Positions 26,143-35,705 of a stretch of 64,000 nt of DNA are shown here, in pieces (position 1 is the first letter of the stretch; each line of letters begins with the position of its first letter). A program made the translations under genes and the position numbers. The DNA is from Bacillota bacterium (GTDB lineage Bacteria; Bacillota; UBA4882; UBA8346), in the NCBI GenBank assembly GCA_023417475.1, contig JAEZFP010000023.1:101532-165531 (forward strand), read 5' to 3'. Under the pieces are notes generated by a model, which worked only from the letters and a program-made list of their open reading frames with translations, was not told the origin of the DNA and did no database searches.

Positions 26143-27056
26143 CAAAAATCACCTGCATCGTCATAATGTACCCAAGTCGATGAAGACTTGAAAATAACAA
26201 CGGTAAAGACCATAATGATTAAGAATAGAATCCACGATAAAGCCGAGGCGTACCCCATTTTGAGATAATCGAAGCCGTATTGATAGATCATAAATCCGTA
26301 AAGGTACGTGGATTTTAACGGACCTCCGTTGGTGATGACAAACGCGGCGGTAAATTCCTGAAAAGCGTTGACCAGTTGCATGACCAGGTTGAAGAAGACG
26401 ATCGGCGTCAACTGCGGCAATGTGACACTAAAAAAGACCCGGATCCGGGAGGCGCCGTCAACCTTGGCCGCTTCGTAAAGTTCCGCCGGGATTTGTTTCA
26501 AACCGGCCAGGAACAATACCATGGACGAACCGAACTGCCAAACTTGCAACAACCCGATGGTCACCAGCGCCAGCCGGGGGTCGCCCAACCAGTTGTAAGC
26601 CGGAACATGCAAGAAAGACAGGTAATGGTTGACCACCCCTTCGCCCATGAACAACAACTTCCACAAAATCGCCAATGCGATACTGCCGCCCAAAATCGAA
26701 GGAAGATAATAAACCGTCCGGAAGAAATTGATCCCTTTCAACTTTTGATTCATAATCATGGCGACGATCAAGGCGAAGGCAATCTTGGCCGGTACCGCCA
26801 TGATCACGTATTGCAGCGTCACCAGCAAGGATTGCCAGAAGTCCGGGTTGTTGGTGAAGATGTGGGTAAAGTTTTGGAACCCGACCCAATTCGGGGTTTT
26901 AAACAAATTCAAGTCTGTAAAGCTAAAATATAATGATGTGATGAACGGATAGAGTTGGAGAGCCACAAAACCGATAATCCACGGCGCAATATAGGCCAGT
27001 CCGATATATTGATAATCCTTATGCGATTTATTCCATCGCCGATTTACGTTCCTCAT
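26142..27056 (-). CDS. Sugar ABC importer permease (MalF/CUT1 type), system 1
   Basis: A 304-aa permease with six helices. The first helix reads YIGLAYIAPWIIGFVALQLYP; the EAA loop reads ELYEAAKVDGASRIRVFFSVTLPQLTP. ATG 27056 has GAGGAG upstream; longer frames have no site. It lies 110 bases after the binding-protein gene, with a 10-bp stem-loop in between that likely limits downstream expression or protects the upstream message. Confidence 0.93.
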   Translation of the reverse strand: MRNVNRRWNKSHKDYQYIGLAYIAPWIIGFVALQLYPFITSLYFSFTDLNLFKTPNWVGFQNFTHIFTNNPDFWQSLLVTLQYVIMAVPAKIAFALIVAMIMNQKLKGINFFRTVYYLPSILGGSIALAILWKLLFMGEGVVNHYLSFLHVPAYNWLGDPRLALVTIGLLQVWQFGSSMVLFLAGLKQIPAELYEAAKVDGASRIRVFFSVTLPQLTPIVFFNLVMQLVNAFQEFTAAFVITNGGPLKSTYLYGFMIYQYGFDYLKMGYASALSWILFLIIMVFTVVIFKSSSTWVHYDDAGDF

Positions 27057-27090
27057 CGTCGTTCTCCTCAAAATAAGCTCGTATAAAGTC

Positions 27091-27119
27091 GGTGCTGTCA
27101 TCACATTCATGACAGCACC
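27091..27119 (-). promoter_or_regulatory. Intercistronic stem-loop, importer 1
   Basis: GGTGCTGTCA/TGACAGCACC with a 9-base loop between the binding-protein and permease genes. Similar stems occur at the same place in the other two importers. Confidence 0.7.
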
Positions 27120-27166
27120 TTTTTACGGAGGATACTTCCTCCCGGATCGCTCAGTCGACTCTACAA

Positions 27167-28453
27167 TTACTTTTGGTTTTTCAACTCGGCCAGCTTCGCT
27201 TTAAAATCTTTTAACATCCGGTCAGCGGCGTCTTCGGGGGTTAACCGTTTGAAACCGACTTTTTGAATATAATCATCAAAGATGGTGTTCAATTCCTTGT
27301 TGGTGGTTAAGGCGTTCTCGGGAGTTCCGGCCGCTTTCATCGATAAATTGATCCCCTTAACCATGTTGGCTTCGATCTGGTTTGCATTTTGCAACGCTTT
27401 CAACGCGCTTTGGGTCGGCGGAATGCCGCGTTCGGTCTTTAAGAGCATGGCCGCTTTGGAATTATTGAAGAACCAGTTGACAAACTTGGCGGCTTCCTTC
27501 ACGTTGGAGGATTTCTTGTTGATCACGATCATCTGGGCCGGACGGACAATAATTCCGCTGTTTTTGGAGCCCGACATGACCGGCGGGGCCATCACAGCGA
27601 GTTTCAATTTGCCGTCCAAGGTAAAGAGGGGGCTGGCTGAAACCCAATTTTCGGCGAGACCGATCTGACCGTTGCCCCATTTCGGGTTCTGCTCGGTTTT
27701 CCCGGTAAAGAGGATGGTATCCTCCAACGGCGGAATGGTCCCGGTCTGCAGCAGCTTTTGATAGTAGGCGAAAGCCTTGGTCAGGCTTGCTTTGTCAAAA
27801 CCCGGGGTAAAGTCGTCGTTGACCCATTGTTGAATCCCGGTGTTTTGCTTGACGTACATTTTGATCATGTATTCCAGGTGAGTCAGATCCATAGTCAACA
27901 AGTAGTGATCCTTGTTCTCTTTGTGAACCCGGGTTCCGACTTCAAGCAATTTATCCCAGTCCCACTTGATGGTCGGGGCGATTTTATGTTTGGCCAAAAA
28001 GTCGGTATTGGCGAAATAAATCAAGCCACTGACGCCGGTGGGCAGTCCGGCCAGTTTCCCGTTCCATTCGCATTGGCTCTTCAGAAACTTCTTGTCAAAA
28101 CCCGATAATTGAATCTCTTTTTGTTTATAGAGGTCCACGAACAGGTCGCCTTGGGACATCATATCAGCCAGCCACGGTTGGTCGATTTGAATGATGTCCG
28201 GCGCCATGCCGCCGGCCAACTGCGTCAGCAACTTTTGTTGGTAGCCGCTGAAACCGCCGTATTCGCCGTTGATCTTCACGCCCGGGTTTTCTTTCATGTA
28301 AAGCTCGATGGCGTCCATGGTCGCTTTGTGCCGGGATTCGCCACCCCACCAAACAAAGCGTAAATTGGCTTGCGGTGCGGCGTAGATGGTCAGGCTGAAG
28401 CACAGGACGGCGATTAAACATAAAGCAAACATTAATTTAACTGAACGTTTCAA
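27167..28453 (-). CDS. Extracellular sugar-binding protein, system 1
   Basis: A 428-aa ABC substrate-binding protein of the large oligosaccharide family. The signal peptide (FALCLIAVLCFSLTIYAAP) has an Ala-x-Ala-like cleavage site and no lipobox, so the protein should be soluble in a periplasm. The mature part has FVWWGGESRHKAT, LAGGMAPDIIQIDQPW and a C-terminal DRMLKDFKAKL. The TTG start has AGGAGGGA 9 bases upstream. It is the first gene of the operon, divergent from the YesN/YesM pair that presumably controls it. Confidence 0.92.
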   Translation of the reverse strand: MKRSVKLMFALCLIAVLCFSLTIYAAPQANLRFVWWGGESRHKATMDAIELYMKENPGVKINGEYGGFSGYQQKLLTQLAGGMAPDIIQIDQPWLADMMSQGDLFVDLYKQKEIQLSGFDKKFLKSQCEWNGKLAGLPTGVSGLIYFANTDFLAKHKIAPTIKWDWDKLLEVGTRVHKENKDHYLLTMDLTHLEYMIKMYVKQNTGIQQWVNDDFTPGFDKASLTKAFAYYQKLLQTGTIPPLEDTILFTGKTEQNPKWGNGQIGLAENWVSASPLFTLDGKLKLAVMAPPVMSGSKNSGIIVRPAQMIVINKKSSNVKEAAKFVNWFFNNSKAAMLLKTERGIPPTQSALKALQNANQIEANMVKGINLSMKAAGTPENALTTNKELNTIFDDYIQKVGFKRLTPEDAADRMLKDFKAKLAELKNQK

Positions 28454-28697
28454 TCGAATTCCCTCCTCATTATTTGAATTAATCTAATCGTAACAAATAA
28501 TTGGTTTCTCTTTAAGATAGCCATTTTAAGATATGATGTCATTACTTAGGCTGTTTTCGAAAATTGTATCATTGTTTGTGATATCTGCTCATTTGTTGTA
28601 TTTTCCAAGGTTCCAACATCCCCTAACAGGATTCGTAAACAAAATGCAGTAATTTATTAATTTAAGGTGATTTTTAATTTTAGGAAGGCTGACATTT

Positions 28698-29468
28698 ATG
28701 TACAAACTAATCATCGTTGACGATGAAGCGGTCATCCGCGACGGCCTTTGCAACTATTTTCCCTGGAGCGAATCGGGTTTTGAGGTCGTCGGTCTGTTTA
28801 GCAACGGCCAAAAAGCCCTGGATTATCTGGCGCAATATCCGGTTGACGTGATGCTCTGCGATATCAAAATGCCTTTTATGGACGGGTTGGAACTTGCCAA
28901 ACAATTAACCGAGCGGGAAGCCACCGTTAAAATTTTGTTACTCAGCGGATACCGCGACTTTGAATACGCCAGGGCCGCTTTGAGTTACGGAATCAAAGAT
29001 TATCTGGTCAAACCGACCAAATACGACGAGTTGACCAAAGCCTTCGCCAAAGTCAAGGCCGAATTGGACCGGGAACGGGCCCAACCCGCCCCGGAGTCGG
29101 ACAGTCCGGGCGACGGGACCAATTATAACGAAAAAGTGATCGCCGCGGTCAAAAACTATCTTCAAACCAATTGCCAAGCGGCGACCCTGGAAGAAGCCGC
29201 CGCGTTGGTCCATATGAACCCGTTTTATCTCAGTAAGTTCTTTAAAGATAAGACCGGCGAGAACTTCTCCGACTATCTGATCGCGGTCCGGATGCGGAAG
29301 GCCGCCCAATTACTGAACGATATCAATTACAAAACCTATGAAGTCAGCGAGTTGGTCGGTTATAGCAATCCGCAAAACTTCACGCGCACCTTTAAAAAAT
29401 TCTTTGGGAAAACGCCGAAAGATTTCCGGAATTCCCAACCTAAATCAGAAGGAAACAACCGATGCTGA
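28698..29468 (+). CDS. YesN-like response regulator (REC + AraC-type HTH), pair 1
   Basis: A 256-aa regulator. The receiver domain spans 1-120 (acidic pocket VDDEAVIRDG, phospho-Asp in MLCDIKMPFMDG, switch Ser in LLSGYRD, Lys in LVKPTKYDE). A short linker leads to an AraC/XylS helix-turn-helix pair at about 150-250 ending RTFKKFFGKTPKDFR. It lies immediately upstream of, and overlaps by 7 bases, a YesM-like kinase gene. It is divergent from importer operon 1, the classic arrangement for carbohydrate-responsive control. Confidence 0.93.
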   Translation: MYKLIIVDDEAVIRDGLCNYFPWSESGFEVVGLFSNGQKALDYLAQYPVDVMLCDIKMPFMDGLELAKQLTEREATVKILLLSGYRDFEYARAALSYGIKDYLVKPTKYDELTKAFAKVKAELDRERAQPAPESDSPGDGTNYNEKVIAAVKNYLQTNCQAATLEEAAALVHMNPFYLSKFFKDKTGENFSDYLIAVRMRKAAQLLNDINYKTYEVSELVGYSNPQNFTRTFKKFFGKTPKDFRNSQPKSEGNNRC

Positions 29469-31264
29469 ACAAAAGCAACACCTTTCGCAAAAATTTGCTC
29501 CTGTTCGTGGTGCCGATCTTAATCCCGCTGCTGATCCTGGGGACATTTTCGATCATTATCACCCGGCATTACATTCAGGAACGGATTAATAACAATAACA
29601 GCAACGCCTTGCGCCAGACCCAACGCAACCTGGAATTGATCTTTGACGAACTGGATTCGATTCATTTGAATCTGGGGGTCAATCCGGAGATCGTGGTCTC
29701 GTTGAAGAAGATCTTCGACTCCCCCGACGATCAGGCCAATTACGAAGAGTACCGCCTATTGACGACTTTCGCCAACATCATCAACGCCCCCGCCAGCGCC
29801 CGGCCGTATATTCATTCGATCTATGTTTATTTTGACAATGACCAACGCAAGCTGCTCACCACCACCGAGGGTTTGACTTATCTCGACCGGTTTAAGGATC
29901 AACTCTGGTACCGCAGCTTTCTCGCGAATCAATCCAACGACAAAACCTACTGGTCGGAACCACGCCGTCTCAAAGATTACGCCTTTGAAAAAACCCCGAC
30001 CCAACTGTGGACCATCTATCGCAAGATCTATGCGACCTCCGGTTATAAAAAGTGCATTGGCGTGATTGTCCTCAATATTTACTCCGATTATCTGACCAAT
30101 ATCGTGAACCAATCGGAGACGGTGCCCAACCAAACCTTTTTAATCGCCGATGAAGTCAACCGGGTAATTTACAGCAGCTCCCCGACGCCGTTACCAAACG
30201 CCTGGATCGACCGGACCCGGGTACGCCCCGGCCGTTCCACCGTGGTCCGGGACGGCCGCATCGCCTACGCCGTCTCGGCGATTGATTCGCCGAAGTACCG
30301 GTTGCGTTATTTTTCGGTCATTCCCTTAAAGACCTTGTATAAGGTCCCTAACGAATTGCAGACAATGACCCTGTTGTTGCTGGCGATCTCGTTCGCGTTG
30401 AGCCTGATTCTCACCTATTACCTGACCCGGCGCAATTATAATCAGATTAACGAAATCGTGACCATTCTGGACTCGGCCGCCAGTGGCCGGCCGTTGCCCC
30501 CGCCCGCGGCCTCCGGCGACGACGAGTACCGTTACATCACCCATACCATCTTAAAAACCTTTCTTGAGCAAAATTACCTGAAGATGCAATTGTCGGAACG
30601 GAAATACCGGCTGCAGGTGATGGAGTTCCTGGCGCTTCAGTCCCAAATCAATCCGCATTTTCTCTTCAACACCCTGGAGACCATCCGGTGGCGGACCATT
30701 CAATACACCGCCAAACCCAATGAAGCCAGCAAAATGCTGGAGAACCTCGCGGACATCTTGCATTATTCCCTGGAGGCACCCGGCCGCGCCGTCACCATTG
30801 CGGAGGAGATCCATAACACCCGCAATTATATTGAGATCCAGCGGAACCGTTATTGCGACAAGTTCGATCTGATCTGGCAATACGATGAAGAGGTTAAATC
30901 CCTCAAGACGATCCGGCTGATCCTCCAGCCGTTGTTGGAGAACTCGATCTATCATGGAATTAAAGAAAAGGAAGGCGGCAGTATCATCAAGATCACAATC
31001 CGCCGTCGCGGCGCTCAACTCGCCATCAGCGTGGTTGATAACGGTTTGGGAATGACCGCCGCCAAACTGAACGCGCTGCGCGCCAAACTCCGGGACGAAA
31101 GCGCCGGCGCCAATATCGGTTTGTTTAACACCAATAAACGGTTGATTTTGACCTATGGCGCGACCGCCGCCCTGAAGATCCGGAGTAAACCCGGCCGCGG
31201 CACCGTGGTTTTTTTCCAAATTCCCGCGACCGAAGCGGATTTTGCAACCCCGGAACGGGATTAG
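29462..31264 (+). CDS. YesM-like sensor histidine kinase, pair 1
   Basis: A 600-aa inner-membrane kinase: helix 1 (LLLFVVPILIPLLILGTFSIII), an extracytoplasmic sensor domain of about 260 residues, helix 2 (MTLLLLAISFALSLILTYYL), HAMP-like linker, then the His_kinase box QINPHFLFNTLETIRW (phospho-His) and HATPase motifs ILQPLLENSIYHG and VVDNGLGM. Kinases of this type often sense sugars or binding-protein complexes outside the membrane. The start codon sits inside the end of the regulator gene, preceded by AGAAGGAAA. Confidence 0.93.
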   Translation: MLNKSNTFRKNLLLFVVPILIPLLILGTFSIIITRHYIQERINNNNSNALRQTQRNLELIFDELDSIHLNLGVNPEIVVSLKKIFDSPDDQANYEEYRLLTTFANIINAPASARPYIHSIYVYFDNDQRKLLTTTEGLTYLDRFKDQLWYRSFLANQSNDKTYWSEPRRLKDYAFEKTPTQLWTIYRKIYATSGYKKCIGVIVLNIYSDYLTNIVNQSETVPNQTFLIADEVNRVIYSSSPTPLPNAWIDRTRVRPGRSTVVRDGRIAYAVSAIDSPKYRLRYFSVIPLKTLYKVPNELQTMTLLLLAISFALSLILTYYLTRRNYNQINEIVTILDSAASGRPLPPPAASGDDEYRYITHTILKTFLEQNYLKMQLSERKYRLQVMEFLALQSQINPHFLFNTLETIRWRTIQYTAKPNEASKMLENLADILHYSLEAPGRAVTIAEEIHNTRNYIEIQRNRYCDKFDLIWQYDEEVKSLKTIRLILQPLLENSIYHGIKEKEGGSIIKITIRRRGAQLAISVVDNGLGMTAAKLNALRAKLRDESAGANIGLFNTNKRLILTYGATAALKIRSKPGRGTVVFFQIPATEADFATPERD

Positions 31265-31298
31265 CGTAACGGCTCCAAGGGCGCCCCCTCGCCCCTAA

Positions 31299-31332
31299 AA
31301 TGAACCCACAGGCGCTGCGCCCTATGGGTTCA
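31299..31332. other. Stem-loop after kinase gene
   Basis: ATGAACCCA pairs with TGGGTTCAT across a GC-rich loop, without a T run; probably part of the gene end region. Confidence 0.4.
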
Positions 31333-31382
31333 TTGACTCCGAAGTGGTTGTTCCTTTAGGATCGCAGTTAGCTTAACCAGCA

Positions 31383-31414
31383 AGAAACCCTCTCAAAAAA
31401 TTGAGAGGGTTTCT
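31383..31414. terminator. Terminator between converging units
   Basis: AGAAACCCTCTCAA and its complement around a 4-base loop. T-rich arms serve both the kinase gene and the minus-strand epimerase gene. Confidence 0.8.
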
Positions 31415-31481
31415 GATGGGAGGGTATTTGCTTCATTAACTTGCCCGCGATTGTCGAGTCGGGTTCACCGCGCGGGCAGTT

Positions 31482-32303
31482 TTAGGCGAGCCGGGCCAAT
31501 AAATTGCTCAGATGGGCGAAACCTTGTTGGGCGGCCCGGTCCGCCGCCGGACGCGGCAGGCATTCGATTCCCAGGAATCCTTGGTAACCGATCTCATGGA
31601 GCGCGGTCACAATCGCCGCAAAATCCAGATGGCCCATGCCCGGCGGCCAGCGGTTGCTGTCGGCGACGTGCAGATGCGCCAGATAAGGCGCATAGGTTTT
31701 GATGGTTGCCACCGTGTCGACCTCTTCGATATTCATGTGGAACGTATCGAGATGCAATCCCAGCGCCGGGGAGGCGATCTCTTTGATGAACGCCACCGTA
31801 TCGCCGGCAGTATTTAAAAAGTTCGCTTCATAACGGTTGATCGCTTCCAGCGTCAGCACCACTCCCGCGGTTTCGGCATAACGGGCGCACTCTTTCAGAC
31901 AAGCGACGATCCGGTTTTTGGTCGGCATGACCTCAGCGGGGTCGGACGGCAAGTTGCCCTTGATGGTGCCGATGATCACTTTGGCCCGGAGTTCGGCGCC
32001 CAAGTCAATCTGGTCTTTGATCCGCTGCACCGCCCGCTCCCGGAGCGCCGGATCGGGATCGGCGAAACAGAGCCGTTCGTCGACATAGGCTTGGCCGGTG
32101 CCGATGGTGGAAACCCGTAGGCCGGTCCGGCTTAAAGCCGCTTTGATCCCTTCCCGGTCTATGGCTTTGGGGTCGCGAATATGTAACTCCACCGCTTTGA
32201 AACCGATCCCGGCGGCGTATTCGATCTGCGCGACATAGTCGCCTTGCAGCACGATCGGGGCAAACTTTGAGCCCGGGGTGGAGATGGTGATACTCAGTTC
32301 CAT
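31482..32303 (-). CDS. Sugar isomerase/epimerase, IolO-like TIM barrel, paralog 2
   Basis: A 273-aa paralog of the protein at 24282-25145. It shares VELHIRDPKAID, STIGTGQAYVDERL, KVIIGTIKGNLPSDP, LEAINRYEANFLNT, LDTFHMNIEEVD, HVADSNRWPPGMGHLDF and GIECLPRP, so the metal and substrate sites appear the same. This copy keeps the GTGQAY segment seen, from memory, in Thermotoga IolO, whereas paralog 1 has GTGLGF. ATG with AGGAGGATTGC upstream. It is downstream of importer 2, mirroring paralog 1 downstream of importer 1, so the whole importer-epimerase unit may have been duplicated or assembled twice. Confidence 0.85.
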   Translation of the reverse strand: MELSITISTPGSKFAPIVLQGDYVAQIEYAAGIGFKAVELHIRDPKAIDREGIKAALSRTGLRVSTIGTGQAYVDERLCFADPDPALRERAVQRIKDQIDLGAELRAKVIIGTIKGNLPSDPAEVMPTKNRIVACLKECARYAETAGVVLTLEAINRYEANFLNTAGDTVAFIKEIASPALGLHLDTFHMNIEEVDTVATIKTYAPYLAHLHVADSNRWPPGMGHLDFAAIVTALHEIGYQGFLGIECLPRPAADRAAQQGFAHLSNLLARLA

Positions 32304-32410
32304 GCAATCCTCCTAAAAATATCTCACCCGAAATATTGCAGACAATCCGGTGAAATAAATTGCGCTTTTGCGCTCTCTCCCTAAGGAGTTTCTAAAAAAG
32401 CGTTTTCCGA

Positions 32411-33253
32411 TCAACCTTTGACACTGCCGTTGGTCATACCGCCAACGATGTACTTCTGCAGGAAGGAGTAAAATCCCACCGACGGCACGCAAGCGATTAA
32501 AGCCGCCGCCATCAAAGCCGGCCAGACCACCCGGTATTCGCCGACGCTGTTGGCGATCCCTAAGGTTACAGTGGTGACGTTCTCCGACGAGGTCAGGCAC
32601 AACGCCCATAACAGATCGCCCCAGGCCAGGAGAAAGGCGAAGATTCCGGTCGCCACCATTCCCGGCACCGACAAGGGCAGGATTACCCGGAACAACGCTT
32701 CCAGTTTGGTACAGCCGTCAACCAAAGCCGCCTCGTCCAACTCCCGGGGCACGCTGTCGAAATACCCTTTGAGCATCCAGGTGCAGAATGGCAACGCCAC
32801 CGCAGTATAACCCAGTATCAACCCGACATGGGTGTCGAACAGGCCAAATTGGTTGAGGACCTTAAAGTACGGTCCCACCAGCAACACGCCGGGGATCATT
32901 TGCGTACACAGGACAATCGTCATGAACGGTTTCCGGAAGCCAAACCGGTAACGGGAGACCGAGTAGGCCGCCAAGCCGCCGAACAGCGTCGAAAACAGCG
33001 CGGTCGGTCCGGCAGTCAAAAGACTGTTCAAAAAGTACTTTAAGAACGGTTTCATCTGCCACATATACTCAAAACCAAAGGTCGTAAATTGTTGCGGAAT
33101 CAAGGTCGGCGGAATCGCCAAGGCTTCTTGTTCGGTCTTTAGTGCGGTCGAGGCCATCCAAGCGACAGGAAACAGCACAAAAGCGGCCACCAGAAACAAC
33201 CCTACGTAAACCAAACGGGTGAACCAGATCTTCTTCTCTTTGGGTGATAACAT
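32411..33253 (-). CDS. Sugar ABC importer permease (MalG/CUT1 type), system 2
   Basis: A 280-aa permease with six helices. EAA loop: ELDEAALVDGCTKLEALFRVILPLSVPGM. The C-terminus YIVGGMTNGSVKG is typical. GGAGG precedes the ATG. It is 12 bases downstream of the MalF-type gene and 107 bases before the epimerase gene. Confidence 0.93.
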   Translation of the reverse strand: MLSPKEKKIWFTRLVYVGLFLVAAFVLFPVAWMASTALKTEQEALAIPPTLIPQQFTTFGFEYMWQMKPFLKYFLNSLLTAGPTALFSTLFGGLAAYSVSRYRFGFRKPFMTIVLCTQMIPGVLLVGPYFKVLNQFGLFDTHVGLILGYTAVALPFCTWMLKGYFDSVPRELDEAALVDGCTKLEALFRVILPLSVPGMVATGIFAFLLAWGDLLWALCLTSSENVTTVTLGIANSVGEYRVVWPALMAAALIACVPSVGFYSFLQKYIVGGMTNGSVKG

Positions 33254-33265
33254 TCGCGAGTCCTC

Positions 33266-34126
33266 CTAATCCGCTAGGATCCCTTTGATGTAAGGGATGC
33301 TAACCAACAACATAAAGACGCTCATCACGATGGCGATGGCCGAAGCGTATTCAAATTGGAAAAACTGAAAGTATTGCTTATAAATAGTGGTAACCAGCAC
33401 ATCGGTCAATGTTCCCGGTCCGCCACCCGTCATTGTCATCACTAAGTCGATCTGCCGGAACTCCCAGACGGTGACTAACGCCAATACCACGGAAATACTC
33501 TTTTTCAAATTCGGCAACGTCAGATAGAAAAATCTTTGCCAGACGTTCACCCCGTCGATTGCGCCCGCTTCGTAGATGTCATGGGGGATCGTTTGCAGTC
33601 CGGCGAGCAATACCAGCATTACATAAGGAAATCCTCTCCAGATATTGGCCAGCACAATACTGATCATCGCGGTGGACTGCGCGCTCAACCATAAGATCGG
33701 TTCGTGAATCAGGCCCAGTTGCATCAGGACGCCGTTGATAATCCCCGAGATCGGATTGTACATCCAACGCCAGGTCGCCGCTGTCACAACGCTGGGAATC
33801 ATCCACGGCAGAATCGTCAAGACCCGGAAAAATCCCTTGCCGCGAATGGTCTGATTGAGCAGTAAAGCGACGGCCAATCCCAAAATGAAATCACCCAGCA
33901 CGGAGAGGGGCACAAAGGTTAAGGTGTTCTTCAAGCTGTTCCAAAACTCCGGGTCCGAAAACAACCGGGTGTAATGAGCGAAGGTAAAAGCATATTTGTC
34001 AAAGCTGATGCCAAAGCTCAACGACAGGGTGGAGAGGATTGGAAACAGCAACACGAAGAAGAGCACCAGCGACGCCGGGAGAATCAACATAAACGCCATT
34101 AGTTTTTCACTCATTGGTGATTTCAT
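33266..34126 (-). CDS. Sugar ABC importer permease (MalF/CUT1 type), system 2
   Basis: A 286-aa permease with six helices (first: AFMLILPASLVLFFVLLFPILSTL). EAA loop: DIYEAGAIDGVNVWQRFFYLTLPNLKKSI. ATG with GGGGG upstream. It follows the binding-protein gene after a 10-bp stem-loop. No ATPase gene is nearby; a shared MsmX-like ATPase encoded elsewhere is the likely partner. Confidence 0.93.
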   Translation of the reverse strand: MKSPMSEKLMAFMLILPASLVLFFVLLFPILSTLSLSFGISFDKYAFTFAHYTRLFSDPEFWNSLKNTLTFVPLSVLGDFILGLAVALLLNQTIRGKGFFRVLTILPWMIPSVVTAATWRWMYNPISGIINGVLMQLGLIHEPILWLSAQSTAMISIVLANIWRGFPYVMLVLLAGLQTIPHDIYEAGAIDGVNVWQRFFYLTLPNLKKSISVVLALVTVWEFRQIDLVMTMTGGGPGTLTDVLVTTIYKQYFQFFQFEYASAIAIVMSVFMLLVSIPYIKGILAD

Positions 34127-34145
34127 CAGTTTACCCCCACATTGG

Positions 34146-34170
34146 GAGGGGGATGCGTCTCATCCCCCTC
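34146..34170 (-). promoter_or_regulatory. Intercistronic stem-loop, importer 2
   Basis: GAGGGGGATG/CATCCCCCTC with a 5-base loop between the binding-protein and permease genes. Confidence 0.7.
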
Positions 34171-34183
34171 GCTTCCTTCGGAA

Positions 34184-35461
34184 TTATTGGTGTTTGTAAC
34201 GGGCGATAATCGCGTTAACTTTGGCTGAAGCTTCACGGATGGCTTGTTCAGCCGGTTTCTGTTTGGTCAACGCTTCTTGCGCGGCCACGATGATGGCGTC
34301 GTTCACTTCGGTCATCCCGATAAACATCGGCATCGCCCGGCCGTTCGGAATCTGCGAAACAATCACGCTGGCGAACTTGTCGTTTTTGATCAGCGGCGAC
34401 TCGCCGACATCTTTACGGGCGGAGGTTACGCCGTTGTCTTTAAAGATTTTGATCTGAACGTCTTTGCTGGTTAAGTATTTAACCCACTGCCAAGCGGCCT
34501 CTTTCTTTTTGGTGTAGGCGCTGATGCCCCAGAAGTCCATCTGCGCGAAGGTCACATTTTTCTTGCCGGCCGGCAACGGCGCGCAACGTAAGACGTCGGC
34601 GGCGTGAAGGCCCGGGTTGATGCCGTCGATGATCGAGACGGTCCAGCCGGAACCGAACTTCATGGCGATTTTCTTTTGGGCCATATACGTCCGGACGTCT
34701 TGGGCCGACATTTCGTTCGGGGTCGGCGGGGTGATTCCTTCTTTGAGCAACATATCGGTGTAGAACTTAAACGCGGCGATCGAGTCGGGCGAATCCAACA
34801 TCGATTTGCTCATCTTGGCGTCAAAGATATCGCCGCCAAACGACCAGAGAATCGGGAGGAAACGGCTGATCAACGAGGCGCTTTTATTGGCGACCATGCC
34901 AAAACCCCATTGGTCTTTGCCGTTGCTCAGCTTTTTCCCGTACTCCGCAAATTCGGTCCAGGTCTTCGGCGGTTTGTTGGGATCCAAACCGGCTTGTTTA
35001 TACAGCTCGGTATTGTAGAACAACACAATGGTCTGGTCGCTGTCGGGCATCGCCATGATTTTGCCTTTTTGTCTGGCGATGGCTTTAGCGTTATCGGCGA
35101 ACTGATCGAAGAAACCCGGCCGTTCTTTTTTGATAAACGGGGTTAAGTCCAATAGATAATCTTTCAAAATATACGGCGGGATGTCTTGAATCTCGCAGTG
35201 GATTACGTCCGGAGCGTTTTTGGCCTCGGAAGCGATGATAAACTTTTTGGCTTTTTCAGGTTGTGAGACCGGTTCAAACTGGATCTCCACCTCGGGATGG
35301 AGCTTTTCGTAGTCGGCTTTGATCTCCTTAAGGCATTTCAACCAGACCTCTTCGGTCATGTGCCAGTCTTGGAAACGGACCACGGTTTTGGCGGCCATCG
35401 CGATGTTGGAACATGCCAAGATCGCACCGATCAAACAAACCAGCAGTAATTTCTTGAACAC
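34184..35461 (-). CDS. Extracellular sugar-binding protein, system 2
   Basis: A 425-aa substrate-binding protein. GTG 35461 is chosen because AGGGGGA is 6 bases upstream and the protein then begins with a clean signal peptide (KKLLLVCLIGAILACSNIAMA) cut after AMA. A Cys lies in the hydrophobic core, but its context (ILAC) is a poor lipobox. The mature part has the CUT1 pattern (VVRFQDWHMTEE; APDVIHCEIQDIPPY; a late DVQIKIFKDNGVTSAR). First gene of importer operon 2. The sensor pair downstream of the regulator gene at 35925-37821 may control it. Confidence 0.92.
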   Translation of the reverse strand: MFKKLLLVCLIGAILACSNIAMAAKTVVRFQDWHMTEEVWLKCLKEIKADYEKLHPEVEIQFEPVSQPEKAKKFIIASEAKNAPDVIHCEIQDIPPYILKDYLLDLTPFIKKERPGFFDQFADNAKAIARQKGKIMAMPDSDQTIVLFYNTELYKQAGLDPNKPPKTWTEFAEYGKKLSNGKDQWGFGMVANKSASLISRFLPILWSFGGDIFDAKMSKSMLDSPDSIAAFKFYTDMLLKEGITPPTPNEMSAQDVRTYMAQKKIAMKFGSGWTVSIIDGINPGLHAADVLRCAPLPAGKKNVTFAQMDFWGISAYTKKKEAAWQWVKYLTSKDVQIKIFKDNGVTSARKDVGESPLIKNDKFASVIVSQIPNGRAMPMFIGMTEVNDAIIVAAQEALTKQKPAEQAIREASAKVNAIIARYKHQ

Positions 35462-35705
35462 GCTACTTCCCCCTAATCTTTTTTTCCAATGTTCCAACCG
35501 CCGCCACCCCTTGGGGGCCGTCGGCGGTTAACAGTGTAACTAAAATGTAACATGACGCCGCCAAACCCGCCAGTGCAGTCCCGCAGGATTTTGGTCATAT
35601 CTTTGTTCAGGAGATATGACTGGAGTCATGGGTGAAAGTAAAGGCCGGTCGCTACGTCCATCAACTACAGCGGCAATCAGTTGAATTCAAGCGGGTCAAT
35701 GGAAT
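35462..35705. other. Upstream region of importer 2
   Basis: Gene-free. A stem GTCATATCT/AGATATGAC lies at about 35595-35620 and could be an operator or leader hairpin for the minus-strand importer operon. No clear promoter seen. Confidence 0.4.
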
